64,000 bases of DNA from the NCBI RefSeq assembly GCF_900115345.1, contig NZ_FOWC01000001.1:1178001-1242000 (forward strand), in the 5' to 3' direction. Each line of letters opens with the position of its first letter. Positions within the stretch are counted from its first letter, which is position 1. A program made the position numbers and the translations under genes. This stretch comes from Amycolatopsis rubida (GTDB lineage Bacteria > Actinomycetota > Actinomycetes > Mycobacteriales > Pseudonocardiaceae). The notes below the pieces were generated by a model. That model saw nothing but the letters and a program-made list of their open reading frames with translations, was not told the DNA's origin and did no database searches. Shown here piece by piece: positions 15,198 to 23,244 of the stretch.

Positions 15198-16388
15198 TCA
15201 CGTGCTCAAGGTAGCCCGGCCCGCCTCGGCCACCCATTCGCCCCGGTGCAGTACCCGGGACGGGCGCAGGTCGTCGTCCAGGATCACGGCGTCCGCGGCG
15301 AGGCCGGGGCGCAGTGCGCCGGTGCGGTCGGCGATGCCGAGCAGTTCGGCCGGTCGAGCCGACGTCGCCCGGACGGCGTCCAGTACGTCGAGTTTCGCAC
15401 CCTTCACCAGGTTGCGGAAGGCGTTGTCCATGGTCAGCGTGCTTCCGGCGAGTGAACCGTTGTCCAGGGTGGCGACGCCGTCGTGGACGTCGACCTCCAG
15501 CCTGCCCAGGGTGTAGCGGCCGTCGGCGGCGTCGGTGGCCGACATGGCGTCGGTGATCAGCACCGTCCGGCCGCGGCCCGCGTGCTGTGCGGCCAGCCGC
15601 ACGACCGTCGGGTGCAGGTGGACCAGGTCGCAGATCAGCTCGACCGTCACGCGCTCGTCGTCGAGCAGCACGCCGACCGGGCCCGGTTCGCGGTGGTGCA
15701 GCGGGCGCATGCCGTTGAACAGGTGGGTGGCGACCGTCGCGCCGGCGTCGATGGCCGGAACCAGCTGGTCAGCGACGCCGTCGGTGTGGCCGATCGCGGC
15801 GATCACGCCGGACTCGGCGAGCTGCCGGACGGCCTTGACGCCGCCGTTCAGCTCGGGTGCGAGCGTGACCATCCGGATGGAGCCGTGTCCGGCGCGCAGC
15901 AGCTTCTCGACGGTGCCGGTGTCCGGTTCACGCAGAGTGTCCGGATCGTGCGCGCCGCAGCGGGCCCGCGAGATGAACGGGCCCTCCAGGTGGATGCCCG
16001 CGAGGTCGCCCTCCTGCACGAGTTCGCGCAGCGCGGCGATCTGCTCGGTGAGCAGGTCGATCGGGTCGGAGACCAGGCTCGCGAGCATGGTCGTGGTGCC
16101 GTGGCGCCGGTGCGCGCGGACCGCGGTGCGGATCTCGTCCGGGTCGAGCGTCGAGAACGACGCGCCGCCGCCGCCATGGCAGTGGGTGTCCACGAAACCG
16201 GGCACGACCAGCGCCCCGGCGACGTCGACCGGCGCGGCATCCGGGCTGCTCGGGGGCGTTCCGGTGCCTACCGCGGCGATCTGCCCGCCGGACACGGCGA
16301 GCCAGCCGTCGTCGAGTACGCGGTCCGGGGCCACGACGCGGCCGCCCGTGATGACGAAGTCTCCGGGGTGTTTCACGCGGTCCAGCAT
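15198..16388 (-). CDS. nagA: N-acetylglucosamine-6-phosphate deacetylase
   Basis: 396-residue amidohydrolase that deacetylates GlcNAc-6-P to GlcN-6-P in chitin and cell-wall amino-sugar catabolism. The metal and substrate motifs are visible in order: VDTHCHGGGG, GIHLEGPFIS, IGHTDG, THLFNGMRPLHHREPG, and VLITDAMSATD with the catalytic Asp. Length is normal. A DasR-type dre palindrome lies immediately upstream. ATG 16388 is the annotated start, but TATGCT followed 7 bases later by an in-frame GTG (16376) suggests that the real start could be leaderless at that GTG. Confidence 0.95.
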   Translation of the reverse strand: MLDRVKHPGDFVITGGRVVAPDRVLDDGWLAVSGGQIAAVGTGTPPSSPDAAPVDVAGALVVPGFVDTHCHGGGGASFSTLDPDEIRTAVRAHRRHGTTTMLASLVSDPIDLLTEQIAALRELVQEGDLAGIHLEGPFISRARCGAHDPDTLREPDTGTVEKLLRAGHGSIRMVTLAPELNGGVKAVRQLAESGVIAAIGHTDGVADQLVPAIDAGATVATHLFNGMRPLHHREPGPVGVLLDDERVTVELICDLVHLHPTVVRLAAQHAGRGRTVLITDAMSATDAADGRYTLGRLEVDVHDGVATLDNGSLAGSTLTMDNAFRNLVKGAKLDVLDAVRATSARPAELLGIADRTGALRPGLAADAVILDDDLRPSRVLHRGEWVAEAGRATLST

Positions 16389-16389
16389 A

Positions 16390-16407
16390 TATTGGTCTGG
16401 ACCAAGG
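16390..16407. promoter_or_regulatory. dre-like operator (DasR/GntR-type) of nagA
   Basis: TTGGTC-TG-GACCAA (16392-16405) matches the dre core TGGTCTAGACCA at all but one central base. It sits 3 bases upstream of the nagA ATG and overlaps the likely promoter, as in amino-sugar genes repressed by DasR. The assignment rests on known Streptomyces dre sites. Confidence 0.85.
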
Positions 16408-16440
16408 GGGGTCGACCAGCGCGAGATTGGTCCGCCCAGG

Positions 16441-17016
16441 TCACTGAGGCGGCTGCATCGCCTTTTGCAGCGCCTCCAGCGCCCGGCTGGCGGTTGACTT
16501 CACGGTGCCCTTCGAAATGCCCGCGGCTTCCGAAATCTCCGCTTCGCTCAGCCCGCCGTAGTAGCGCAGCACGAGCACCTCGCGCTGGCGCGGCGGAAGC
16601 TTCGACAGGGCGTTGACCACGGCCTGGTGCTCGCTGGAGAGCATCGCGAGGCTTTCCGCGGACCGGGCGTTCACCGCGTGCGGGGGCACGTACTCGCGGG
16701 CGGTCTTGCGCCGGCGCAGCACGCTGCGGGATCCGTTGACCACTGCGGTGCGCAGGTAGCCGACGGCCGCGGCGGCGTCGCGCAGCCTGCCCCAGTTGCG
16801 GTGCAGGCCGGTGAACGCCTCCTGCACGACGTCCTCGGCCGTCGCGGGCTCGTCGACCAGCAGGATGGCGAGGCGCACGAGCCGCATCCGGTGCTGCCGG
16901 TAGAGGTCTTCCAGGTTCAACGGGGCAGTCGGCGGCTGCGCCGGGACCGGCCCGTCCATGGTCCGCAGGTGGCCGAGGGTCGCCTCGACGCTGCGTTCCG
17001 CGTTCCCCTCCAGCAT
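16441..17016 (-). CDS. SigE-family (ECF-type) RNA polymerase sigma factor
   Basis: 191 residues with sigma region 2 (LEDLYRQHRMRLVRLAILLVDEPATAEDVVQEAFTGL) and region 4 (LPPRQREVLVLRYYGGLSEAEISEAAGISKGTVKSTASRALEAL), joined by a short linker. This matches the SigE-family 70-kDa-type subfamily common in actinomycetes. I chose ATG 17016 because GGCGGGG lies just upstream; a GTG further upstream is possible. No anti-sigma gene is adjacent, unlike the second sigma gene at 58332, so control may be transcriptional. Confidence 0.88.
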   Translation of the reverse strand: MLEGNAERSVEATLGHLRTMDGPVPAQPPTAPLNLEDLYRQHRMRLVRLAILLVDEPATAEDVVQEAFTGLHRNWGRLRDAAAAVGYLRTAVVNGSRSVLRRRKTAREYVPPHAVNARSAESLAMLSSEHQAVVNALSKLPPRQREVLVLRYYGGLSEAEISEAAGISKGTVKSTASRALEALQKAMQPPQ

Positions 17017-17213
17017 GTATCCCCGCCTGTCCTCGACGTGTCCGCTCCGCAGGCCCCAACGCGTGCGCGATAGGCACAGCGTGCACACAGGTTCCGCCCG
17101 CGCCTAGCCTATCGGGTTGGCCTCCCGCTGCCACCGCTCGCATGGTGCGTCCGCCCGGCGGTCACCGGTAGCGTCTGCGGCGTCACTGTCGTGCTCACCC
17201 CAGGAGTAAGCGC

Positions 17214-17492
17214 ATGGCCTGGTACCTCGTCGAGATCCGCTACGTCCCGGAGAAGCTGGCCGACGTCCGGCCGCGGCATCGGGACTACCTGAAAGAGCAC
17301 GTCGACGCGGGCCGCGTCGCGGTGGCCGGTCCCCTCGCCGACAACTCCGGCGGGCTGGTGCTCTGGCAGGCCGAGGACGAGACGGCGCTGGCCGAGCTGA
17401 TCGACAACGACCCGTATGCGCTCGAAGGCGTCGTGGCCGAGCGAACGGTGCGCGAGTTCAAGCCGGTGCTGGGGACCTGGGTCGAACCCTAA
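17214..17492 (+). CDS. YciI-family protein
   Basis: 92-residue dimeric ferredoxin-like alpha/beta barrel. It has the family start WYLVEIRYVP, a conserved His-Arg near RPRHRDYLKEH, and AGPLADNSGGLVLW carrying the active-site Asp region. YciI proteins are small hydrolase or dehydrochlorinase-like enzymes of uncertain role. AGGAG lies 8 bases before the ATG. Its TAA stop is interleaved with the TAG of the convergent ferredoxin reductase in the four bases CTAA (17489-17492). Confidence 0.85.
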   Translation: MAWYLVEIRYVPEKLADVRPRHRDYLKEHVDAGRVAVAGPLADNSGGLVLWQAEDETALAELIDNDPYALEGVVAERTVREFKPVLGTWVEP

Positions 17493-18487
17493 AGCTCCAG
17501 GACGGCGGGCCCGCGGTCGACGCAGATCCGCACGCGCCCGCCGTCCTCGGCCGCCACCTCGCAGGTGCCGCAGAAGCCCTGGCGGCACGAGTACGGCACG
17601 TCCGGCAGCACCTCGCGCACCACGTCGAGCGTGGAGCGGTCGGCAGGTACGTCGAGGGTGCGGCCGCTGCGCCGCAGGACCACGCGGAACGGTTCGCCGT
17701 CCACGATCGGCGGCGGCGAGAACCGTTCGAAGTAGACCGCGGCGGCACCCGTGCGAGCCAGGTCGACGCGGACGCCGGTGATCATCGGCATCGGGCCGCA
17801 GCAGTACACCGACGCGCCGGCGGGCATTTCCTCCAGCAGTTCCGCGCCGGACGCCGGGATGCCGAACTCCGTGTCCGGCCGGATCCGCACTCGCTCGGCC
17901 GGAAGTTCGTCGAGGAACGGCATCGACTCCCGGTCACGGCCGGTGTAGACCAGCCGCCAATCCGCGCCGCTCGCTTCCGCGCGGTGCACCATCGGCAGGA
18001 TCGGCGTGATCCCGATTCCGCCCGCCACGAAGTGGTACGCGGGCGCGGCGACGAACGGGAAAGCATTGCGCGGCCCGCGCACGGTGACGCGGGTTCCGGC
18101 GGTGAGCGCGTGCACCTCGGCCGATGCGGAACCGATGCGCCGCACGGCAATCCGGTAGTGCGACAGGTCCGAAGGCGAGCCGCACAGCGAATACTGCCGG
18201 ACCGTTCCGGAAGGCAGGATCAGATCGATGTGTGCGCCTGGCCGCCACGCGGGCAACGAGGTCGAGTCGGGCCGCACGAGCCGGAGACTCACCACGCCCT
18301 CGGCCTCAGCGCGCACGGCCTCGACGACCAACGGCAGCCGACGGTCGATCTCCCGCACCGGCGGACGCCGTCGACCGGAAACCTCGGCCAGCCTTCGATA
18401 AGCCGCGCCGACCGCGACCAAAGTGGACATCAGCCGGTCGCGCCTGCCGCTGCCGTCGAGCCGGGGCGGGAACCGCGGTGCGGTCAT
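17489..18487 (-). CDS. PDR/VanB-type ferredoxin-NAD(P)H reductase with C-terminal 2Fe-2S domain
   Basis: 332 residues: an N-terminal basic segment, a FAD-binding barrel at about 40-140 (RQYSLCGSPSD), an NAD-binding domain at about 145-245 (GGIGITPILPMVH, CGPMPMI), and a plant-type 2Fe-2S domain at about 250-332 with CRQGFCGTCEV plus a further Cys (RICVD). This order matches phthalate-dioxygenase-reductase-type electron-transfer proteins. Its ATG overlaps the upstream stop as ATGA (18484-18487). It is the last gene of a three-gene unit with a PF10118-like protein and a Baeyer-Villiger-type monooxygenase. The monooxygenase normally takes electrons directly from NADPH, so the true electron acceptor may be the middle protein. 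Confidence 0.92.
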   Translation of the reverse strand: MTAPRFPPRLDGSGRRDRLMSTLVAVGAAYRRLAEVSGRRRPPVREIDRRLPLVVEAVRAEAEGVVSLRLVRPDSTSLPAWRPGAHIDLILPSGTVRQYSLCGSPSDLSHYRIAVRRIGSASAEVHALTAGTRVTVRGPRNAFPFVAAPAYHFVAGGIGITPILPMVHRAEASGADWRLVYTGRDRESMPFLDELPAERVRIRPDTEFGIPASGAELLEEMPAGASVYCCGPMPMITGVRVDLARTGAAAVYFERFSPPPIVDGEPFRVVLRRSGRTLDVPADRSTLDVVREVLPDVPYSCRQGFCGTCEVAAEDGGRVRICVDRGPAVLEL

Positions 18488-19344
18488 CGCGGAGCGTCGG
18501 CGGCCTTGGCCGCGGGCGAACTCGCCAGGTACGCCACCGCCTGGTCGGTGTTGCCGGTTTCGGTGGGGTGATAGGACTTCCGGAAGTACGGCCGGATCTC
18601 GCGCAGCAGGTCGCGCGGTCCCGGCAAGAGTCCGAGCCGGGCGGCGCGCCGGTAGGCCCGCCAGCTGGTGCGGCCGGGGCGCGTCGGGTCGTTCTTCATC
18701 AGGAACCGGGTGCCACGCAGGAAAATCCACGCCAGCACCGGCGTCACCACGAGCATCGAACGCACCCGCCGACCGTAGCGGCCGTCGAGGTGGCAGAACA
18801 GGTCGTAGGCCACCGACCGGTGCTCGACCTCTTCCGCACCGTGCCAGCGAAGGAGATCCAGCATCGTCTCGTCCGCGCCGGCCGCGTCGAGCGCCTTCGC
18901 GTCGAGGATCCACTGGCCGAGAAACGCGGTGTAGTGCTCGATCGCCGCGACCAGCGCGAGCCGTTCGATCAGCCATTCCCGGCTCGATCCGGGCCGGTCG
19001 CCCAGCAGCCGCCGGAACATCCACTCCATCTGCGCGATGTAGGGCCGCACGGAAACCCCGGCGGACTCCAGGTGCTCCGCCGCGCCGTCGTGCGCCACGG
19101 CGTGCATCGCCTCCTGGCCGATGAACCCGAGCACGTCCTCCTTGAGCCGCTCGTCGCGGATCAGCGGCACGGCCTGCTTGAACACCTCGACGAACCAGCG
19201 TTCGCCCTCGGGCAGCGCCAGGTGCAGCACGTTGATGCTGTGCGTGGCCTGCGGCTGCCCGGGAATCCAGTGCATCGGCAGCTTCGACCAGTCGAACTCC
19301 ACGTCGCGCGCGTGGAGCACGATCTGCTCGTGGTCGGCGCTCAT
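18484..19344 (-). CDS. PF10118-type predicted metal-dependent hydrolase (ferritin-like helices)
   Basis: 286 residues. Conserved acidic/His clusters are visible in ERWFVEVFKQAVPLI, IGQEAMHAVAHD, ALVAAIEHYTAFLGQW and LRWHGAEEVEHRSVAYDL. This spacing of E and ExxH elements resembles a di-metal four-helix site. The family is annotated as metal-dependent hydrolase, but no reaction is proven for most members. Start ATG 19344 overlaps the monooxygenase stop as ATGA, and its stop overlaps the reductase start in the same way. A di-iron oxygenase fed by the neighbouring 2Fe-2S reductase is a plausible alternative (inference). Confidence 0.85.
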   Translation of the reverse strand: MSADHEQIVLHARDVEFDWSKLPMHWIPGQPQATHSINVLHLALPEGERWFVEVFKQAVPLIRDERLKEDVLGFIGQEAMHAVAHDGAAEHLESAGVSVRPYIAQMEWMFRRLLGDRPGSSREWLIERLALVAAIEHYTAFLGQWILDAKALDAAGADETMLDLLRWHGAEEVEHRSVAYDLFCHLDGRYGRRVRSMLVVTPVLAWIFLRGTRFLMKNDPTRPGRTSWRAYRRAARLGLLPGPRDLLREIRPYFRKSYHPTETGNTDQAVAYLASSPAAKAADAPR

Positions 19345-20810
19345 GACCGGCCGCTCAGTTCGTAGTCGCTCGGCTCGACGCGCCGCGTCTCCAGCCAGTA
19401 GCGCCAGGTGAAGCCCGGCCAGATCGTCCGGTTGACGCCCTTCGAGTCGAGGTACCAGCTCTTGCAGCCGCCCTGGGTCCACACGCCCTTGACCAGCTTG
19501 TCCTGGATCTGTTCCTGGAACTCGTCCTGCACTGACGGCCGCACGTCCAGTGCCGCCGCACCGCGGGAATCGGCCAGCCGGATCGCGTCGACCACGTAGC
19601 GGGATTGCGATTCGATCATGAACACCACGGAGTTGTGGCCGAGCGCGGTGTTCGGGCCGAGCAGGAAGAACAGGTTGGGGAACCCGGACACGGTGATCCC
19701 CTTGTGCGTCTGGATCCCTTCGGTGGCCCAGGTTTTCGCGAGATCGCGGCCGCCGACGCCGGTGATGTCGAGGTACTCCAGCGCGTCGGTCACCTTGAAA
19801 CCGGTGCCGTAGATGATCGCGTCGACCTCGTGCTCGACCCCGGCGGTGTCGACGATGCTGTGCGCGCGGACCTCGGCGACGCCGTCGGTGACGACATCGA
19901 CGTTCGGCCGGTCCAGTGCCGGGAAATAGTCATTCGACAGCAGGACGCGTTTGCAGCCCATCGTGTAGTCGGGCGTGACTTTCCGGCGCAGCGCGGGGTT
20001 TTTGATGCCCTTCGCGATGTGCCTGCGCGCGAGAACCTCGGCGGCTCGCATGAGTTTCGGATGCCCGTTGAACCCGATCGCGCGGGATTCGAGCATCCAG
20101 TACAACGCGTTGCGGTACAGCCGCTGCGTGCCCGGAACGCGTTTGAACAGCTGCCTTGCCCAGCCCGGCATCGCGTGGTCCGGCTTCGGCATGATCCACG
20201 GCGGAGTGCGCTGGAACAGGGTCAGTTCGCCGACCTCGGGCGCGATCTTCGGCACGAACTGCACCGCGCTCGCGCCGGTGCCGATCACCGCGACCCGCTT
20301 GCCCGCCAGGTCGAACTCGTGGTTCCACTGCGCCGAATGCCAGGTCTGGCCCTTGAACTTGGAGATCCCGGGCAGTTTCGGGATCTGCGGGATGTGCAGT
20401 CCGCCGACGCCTGCGACGAGGAACTGCGCGGAGAACTCGGTACCGCCCTTGGTTTCCACGGTCCAGCGGCGTTCGCTCTCGTCCCAGTGCGCGCCGGTGA
20501 TCTCGGTGCCGAACCGGATCTTCTCGCGCAGCCGGTACTTGTCGGCGACGCCCTTGAGGTAGTCGAAGATCTCCGGCTGCGGCGAGAACGACCGGCTCCA
20601 GTCGGGGTTCTGCGCGTAGGAGAACGAGTACATGTGGGACTGCACGTCACACGCGCAGCCGGGGTACGAGTTGTCCCGCCAGGTGCCGCCGACCTCGTCG
20701 GCCTTCTCCAGGATCAGGTAGTCCCGGATGCCCGCTTTTTCGAGCTGGATCGCCTGGCCGAGCCCGGAAAACCCGGTGCCCACGATCACGACCTTGAACC
20801 GCTCGGTCAT
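19341..20810 (-). CDS. Type I Baeyer-Villiger-like flavin monooxygenase
   Basis: 489-residue NADPH-dependent FAD monooxygenase. The FAD Rossmann motif GTGFSG is at residues 11-16. The Baeyer-Villiger fingerprint FxGxxxHxxxW is intact as FKGQTWHSAQW at 152-162, and the NADPH Rossmann motif GTGASA is at about 177-182. The chemistry is insertion of oxygen next to a ketone, or S/N-oxidation. Homologues include EthA- and MymA-type enzymes of mycobacteria. It heads the ATGA-coupled unit with the PF10118-like protein and ferredoxin reductase. A perfect 7-base-arm palindrome lies 41 bases upstream of the start codon. Confidence 0.93.
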   Translation of the reverse strand: MTERFKVVIVGTGFSGLGQAIQLEKAGIRDYLILEKADEVGGTWRDNSYPGCACDVQSHMYSFSYAQNPDWSRSFSPQPEIFDYLKGVADKYRLREKIRFGTEITGAHWDESERRWTVETKGGTEFSAQFLVAGVGGLHIPQIPKLPGISKFKGQTWHSAQWNHEFDLAGKRVAVIGTGASAVQFVPKIAPEVGELTLFQRTPPWIMPKPDHAMPGWARQLFKRVPGTQRLYRNALYWMLESRAIGFNGHPKLMRAAEVLARRHIAKGIKNPALRRKVTPDYTMGCKRVLLSNDYFPALDRPNVDVVTDGVAEVRAHSIVDTAGVEHEVDAIIYGTGFKVTDALEYLDITGVGGRDLAKTWATEGIQTHKGITVSGFPNLFFLLGPNTALGHNSVVFMIESQSRYVVDAIRLADSRGAAALDVRPSVQDEFQEQIQDKLVKGVWTQGGCKSWYLDSKGVNRTIWPGFTWRYWLETRRVEPSDYELSGRS

Positions 20811-20850
20811 CTTGTCGGCCTCCGCTGCGCTGGGGGTCTGGCAGCGTTGA

Positions 20851-20867
20851 TGTTACCTCAGGTAACA
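20851..20867. promoter_or_regulatory. Inverted repeat upstream of the monooxygenase operon
   Basis: TGTTACC-TCA-GGTAACA has perfect 7-base arms, 41 bases upstream of the monooxygenase start and 19 bases beyond the stop of the MmyB-like regulator. It is a good operator candidate, and its regulator is not identified. Confidence 0.65.
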
Positions 20868-20885
20868 GTTACTCGAAAGTACTTC

Positions 20886-21653
20886 CTACTCGTCAGTACC
20901 ACTCGGCAGGCGGTAGACCACCAGCGTCTGCTCCGGACGCTCGGCCACGTGGAACGCGGCGTGCGTCGCCGTCACCACGCCAAGCCTGGGGTGCCGAAAG
21001 CGCTTCTGACCCGCGTGGCTGAACTGGATTTCGTAGTGCGGCCACCACTCGCGCACCTCGGGGCTCGCCTCGGTCAGCTCGGCCACCAGCCGGGTCACCC
21101 GCGGGTGGCCGGGATGGCGTCCGGCGATCGCGCGCAGCCGGGCCAGGATGTTGCGCGCTTCCTGCTCCCAGTCGACCAGGACCTCCCGGGCGGCGGGATC
21201 GGTGAATATCCAGCGGACGACGTTCGCGCCCGGCTCGATGTTCCGGAACAGCTCCGCCGCGGCGTCGTTGTAGGCGAGCAGGTCGTAACAGATGCCGGTG
21301 ACGTACGCGGGGTTGTCGCCCAGCATCGCCGGGACGCCCGCCACCTCGGGCGCGGCTTCCTCGGGTGCGTCTTCGGTGGCGCCGCCGCCACCGGCGAGGC
21401 GGCGCAGGTGTTCCTGCTCGGAGCTGGTCAGCCGCAGTGCCCGGGCCAGGGCGTCGAGCACTTGGTCGGATGGGCGGACGTCGCGGCCCTGTTCGAGATA
21501 AGTGAGCCAGGTGGCGCTGATCCCGGCCAGCAGGGCCAGTTCCTCGCGGCGCAACCCGGGCGTGCGGCGGCGTCCGGTGATCGGCAGGCCCGCGTCGGCC
21601 GGGGCGATCCGCTCGCGGCGGCTGCGCAGGAAAGTGCCCAGTTCGGCGCTCAC
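20886..21653 (-). CDS. XRE-family regulator with MmyB-like ligand-binding domain
   Basis: 255 residues: an N-terminal helix-turn-helix at about 8-85 (GLRREELALLAGISATWLTYLEQGRDVRPS) and a C-terminal MmyB/MLTR PAS-like domain at about 105-250 (CYDLLAYNDAAAELF, EWWPHYEIQFSHAGQKRFRHP, HAAFHVAERPEQTLVVY). The family is typically divergent from, and regulates, an adjacent oxidoreductase, and the domain may bind a fatty-acid-like ligand. That fits here: the divergent MDR dehydrogenase starts 69 bases away, with an inverted repeat between them. Confidence 0.93.
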   Translation of the reverse strand: MSAELGTFLRSRRERIAPADAGLPITGRRRTPGLRREELALLAGISATWLTYLEQGRDVRPSDQVLDALARALRLTSSEQEHLRRLAGGGGATEDAPEEAAPEVAGVPAMLGDNPAYVTGICYDLLAYNDAAAELFRNIEPGANVVRWIFTDPAAREVLVDWEQEARNILARLRAIAGRHPGHPRVTRLVAELTEASPEVREWWPHYEIQFSHAGQKRFRHPRLGVVTATHAAFHVAERPEQTLVVYRLPSGTDE

Positions 21654-21669
21654 CCTAGCACCTCCAGTA

Positions 21670-21689
21670 CCAGAATAATGCGATTCTGG
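21670..21689. promoter_or_regulatory. Candidate operator of the MmyB-like regulator
   Basis: CCAGAAT-AATGCG-ATTCTGG has 7-base perfect arms and lies in the gap between the divergent regulator and dehydrogenase genes. Confidence 0.65.
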
Positions 21690-21722
21690 ATACCAGCTTA
21701 ACGGCGCGTGAAGCTAAGTCGC

Positions 21723-22766
21723 ATGCGAGCTTGGAACGTTGATGCGCAAGGCCTGCGCCTCTCTGAACTGCCGGAACCCGCGCTACCGGGCGGCGGCGTG
21801 GTCGTGGAGGTGCTCGCCGCGCATCTCCCGGCCTACACGAAGGCGGTGGTGACGGGCGGTCGCGGCGGTCTGCCGCTCCCGCTGATCCTCGGCCCCTCGT
21901 GCATCGGCCGCGTGACCGACGTCGCGCCGGACGTCTTCCACGTCGCGCCGGGCGACCTCGTGCTGGACACAGCGCTGCTCAACGCGGGCGACGGCGACGA
22001 GATCCTGGTCGGCTGGGCCGGCCTCGGCGCTTCCGGCGGCAACGAGCGCACGGACCGCATGCGCGAGATGTGGCGGGACGGCACCTTCGCGGAGAAAGCG
22101 TTGTGCGCCAAGGAAACAATGGTCAAGCTGCCCGGTGCCGAGAATTACCCGGACCCCGCGCGGCTGGCGTTTCTGCCGTGGCTCTGCGTGGCCGCCGCGG
22201 GCTTGCACACCGCGGGTCCGCTGGCCGGACGCGACGTCGCGGTGATCGGTGCGACCGGTCAACTGGGTGGCGCTGCCGTGCTGCTGGCGCTGGCGGAGGG
22301 TGCGGCGACGGTGACGGCGGCGGGCCGCAACAAGGTGGCGCTCGACCGGCTGGCCGAACTCGGTCCGCGCGTGCGTACCCACCAGCTGACCGGCGATCGT
22401 GCGACGGACGCGGCGGCGATCGGCCCGGTGGACGTCGCCCTCGACGCTCTCGGCGCCACCCCGACGGCGGACGCCACGATGGCGGCCTGCGACAGCTTGC
22501 GGGTGCGCGGCACCCTGGTGCTCATCGGCGGTGTGCGCCAGGACCTGACCATTCCGTACGGAGAATTCACGCACCGCAGGCTCACCCTGCGCGGCTCCTG
22601 GATGAGCGACGACGAGACGGTGCGGACGGTGTGGAACCTCGTCCGCTCGGGTGCGCTGGACCTCTCCGCCGTCGAGCTGCTGAAGGTGGGTCTCGACGAT
22701 CCGGAATCCGCTCTCGACCTGGCGGAACGTACTGCCGGGCTGAGTCTTGTCGCCCTCGTGCCCTAG
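21723..22766 (+). CDS. MDR-superfamily (zinc-type alcohol dehydrogenase-like) oxidoreductase
   Basis: 347 residues from ATG 21723 (MRAWNVDAQG); a GTG five codons upstream is also in frame. An N-terminal GroES-like domain includes ILGPSCIGRVTDV and APGDLVLD. A Rossmann domain carries VIGATGQLGGAAVLLA. A late segment (ALGATPTADATMAACDSLRVRGTLVLIGG) is typical of the quinone-reductase/ADH branch. The classic zinc-binding cysteines are not evident, so a zinc-independent enzyme is likely. Its TAG stop is interleaved with the TAG of the convergent PPOX gene as CTAG. Confidence 0.88.
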   Translation: MRAWNVDAQGLRLSELPEPALPGGGVVVEVLAAHLPAYTKAVVTGGRGGLPLPLILGPSCIGRVTDVAPDVFHVAPGDLVLDTALLNAGDGDEILVGWAGLGASGGNERTDRMREMWRDGTFAEKALCAKETMVKLPGAENYPDPARLAFLPWLCVAAAGLHTAGPLAGRDVAVIGATGQLGGAAVLLALAEGAATVTAAGRNKVALDRLAELGPRVRTHQLTGDRATDAAAIGPVDVALDALGATPTADATMAACDSLRVRGTLVLIGGVRQDLTIPYGEFTHRRLTLRGSWMSDDETVRTVWNLVRSGALDLSAVELLKVGLDDPESALDLAERTAGLSLVALVP

Positions 22767-23236
22767 TAGCCGCCGCCGAGTTTCGAGTGGTCCCAGCTCG
22801 CGATCTTCGTCGGACGCAGGATCAGCCCGATCCGCTTCGGAGCCTGCCCTTCGATGAAGGTCCGCAGCTCGGCAGGCGCCAGCGCGCCCGGTTCGGCCCC
22901 GGAGTAGCGCATCATCAGCGCGATCCCCATCGCCGTGACCTGCTCAGTGTCCTCGACGAACTCGACGTCTGCCTCGAACGAAAGCCCGCGCAGCTGGTCA
23001 TACGAATCGCCGCTTTCGATCAGCACGGTCGCCTCGGGCAGCCGGCGCAGGTTCTTCGCTTTCTGCGAGGTGCCATAGGTCCACGTCGCGACCCCGCCCT
23101 CGTGCGGGTAGTACCAGAGGGCGGTGAGGTGCGGCCTGCCGTTCGGGCCGATCGAGGCCACGGTGATGACCTTCTGCTCGGCCAGGTAGGCCTGCACCTC
23201 GTCCGGTGTCATCCGGATCTGGTCGCGACGGGACAT
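22763..23236 (-). CDS. PPOX-class F420-dependent oxidoreductase
   Basis: 157 residues with the split-barrel pattern: VITVASIGPNGRPHLTALWYYPHEGG, then WTYGTSQKAKNLRRLPEATVLIESG, which forms the cofactor groove, and a C-terminal KRIGLILRPTKIASWDHSKL strand. The longer form with the terminal WDH..KL motif is typical of the TIGR03618-like F420 group in actinomycetes (inference). The start lies 8 bases after the SDR stop, so the two are co-transcribed. Confidence 0.87.
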   Translation of the reverse strand: MSRRDQIRMTPDEVQAYLAEQKVITVASIGPNGRPHLTALWYYPHEGGVATWTYGTSQKAKNLRRLPEATVLIESGDSYDQLRGLSFEADVEFVEDTEQVTAMGIALMMRYSGAEPGALAPAELRTFIEGQAPKRIGLILRPTKIASWDHSKLGGGY

Positions 23237-23244
23237 GGCGTTGC

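Noticed and set aside
16420..16440. Second dre half-site (GATTGGTCC) downstream of the sigma gene
   Set aside because: Only one arm is present.
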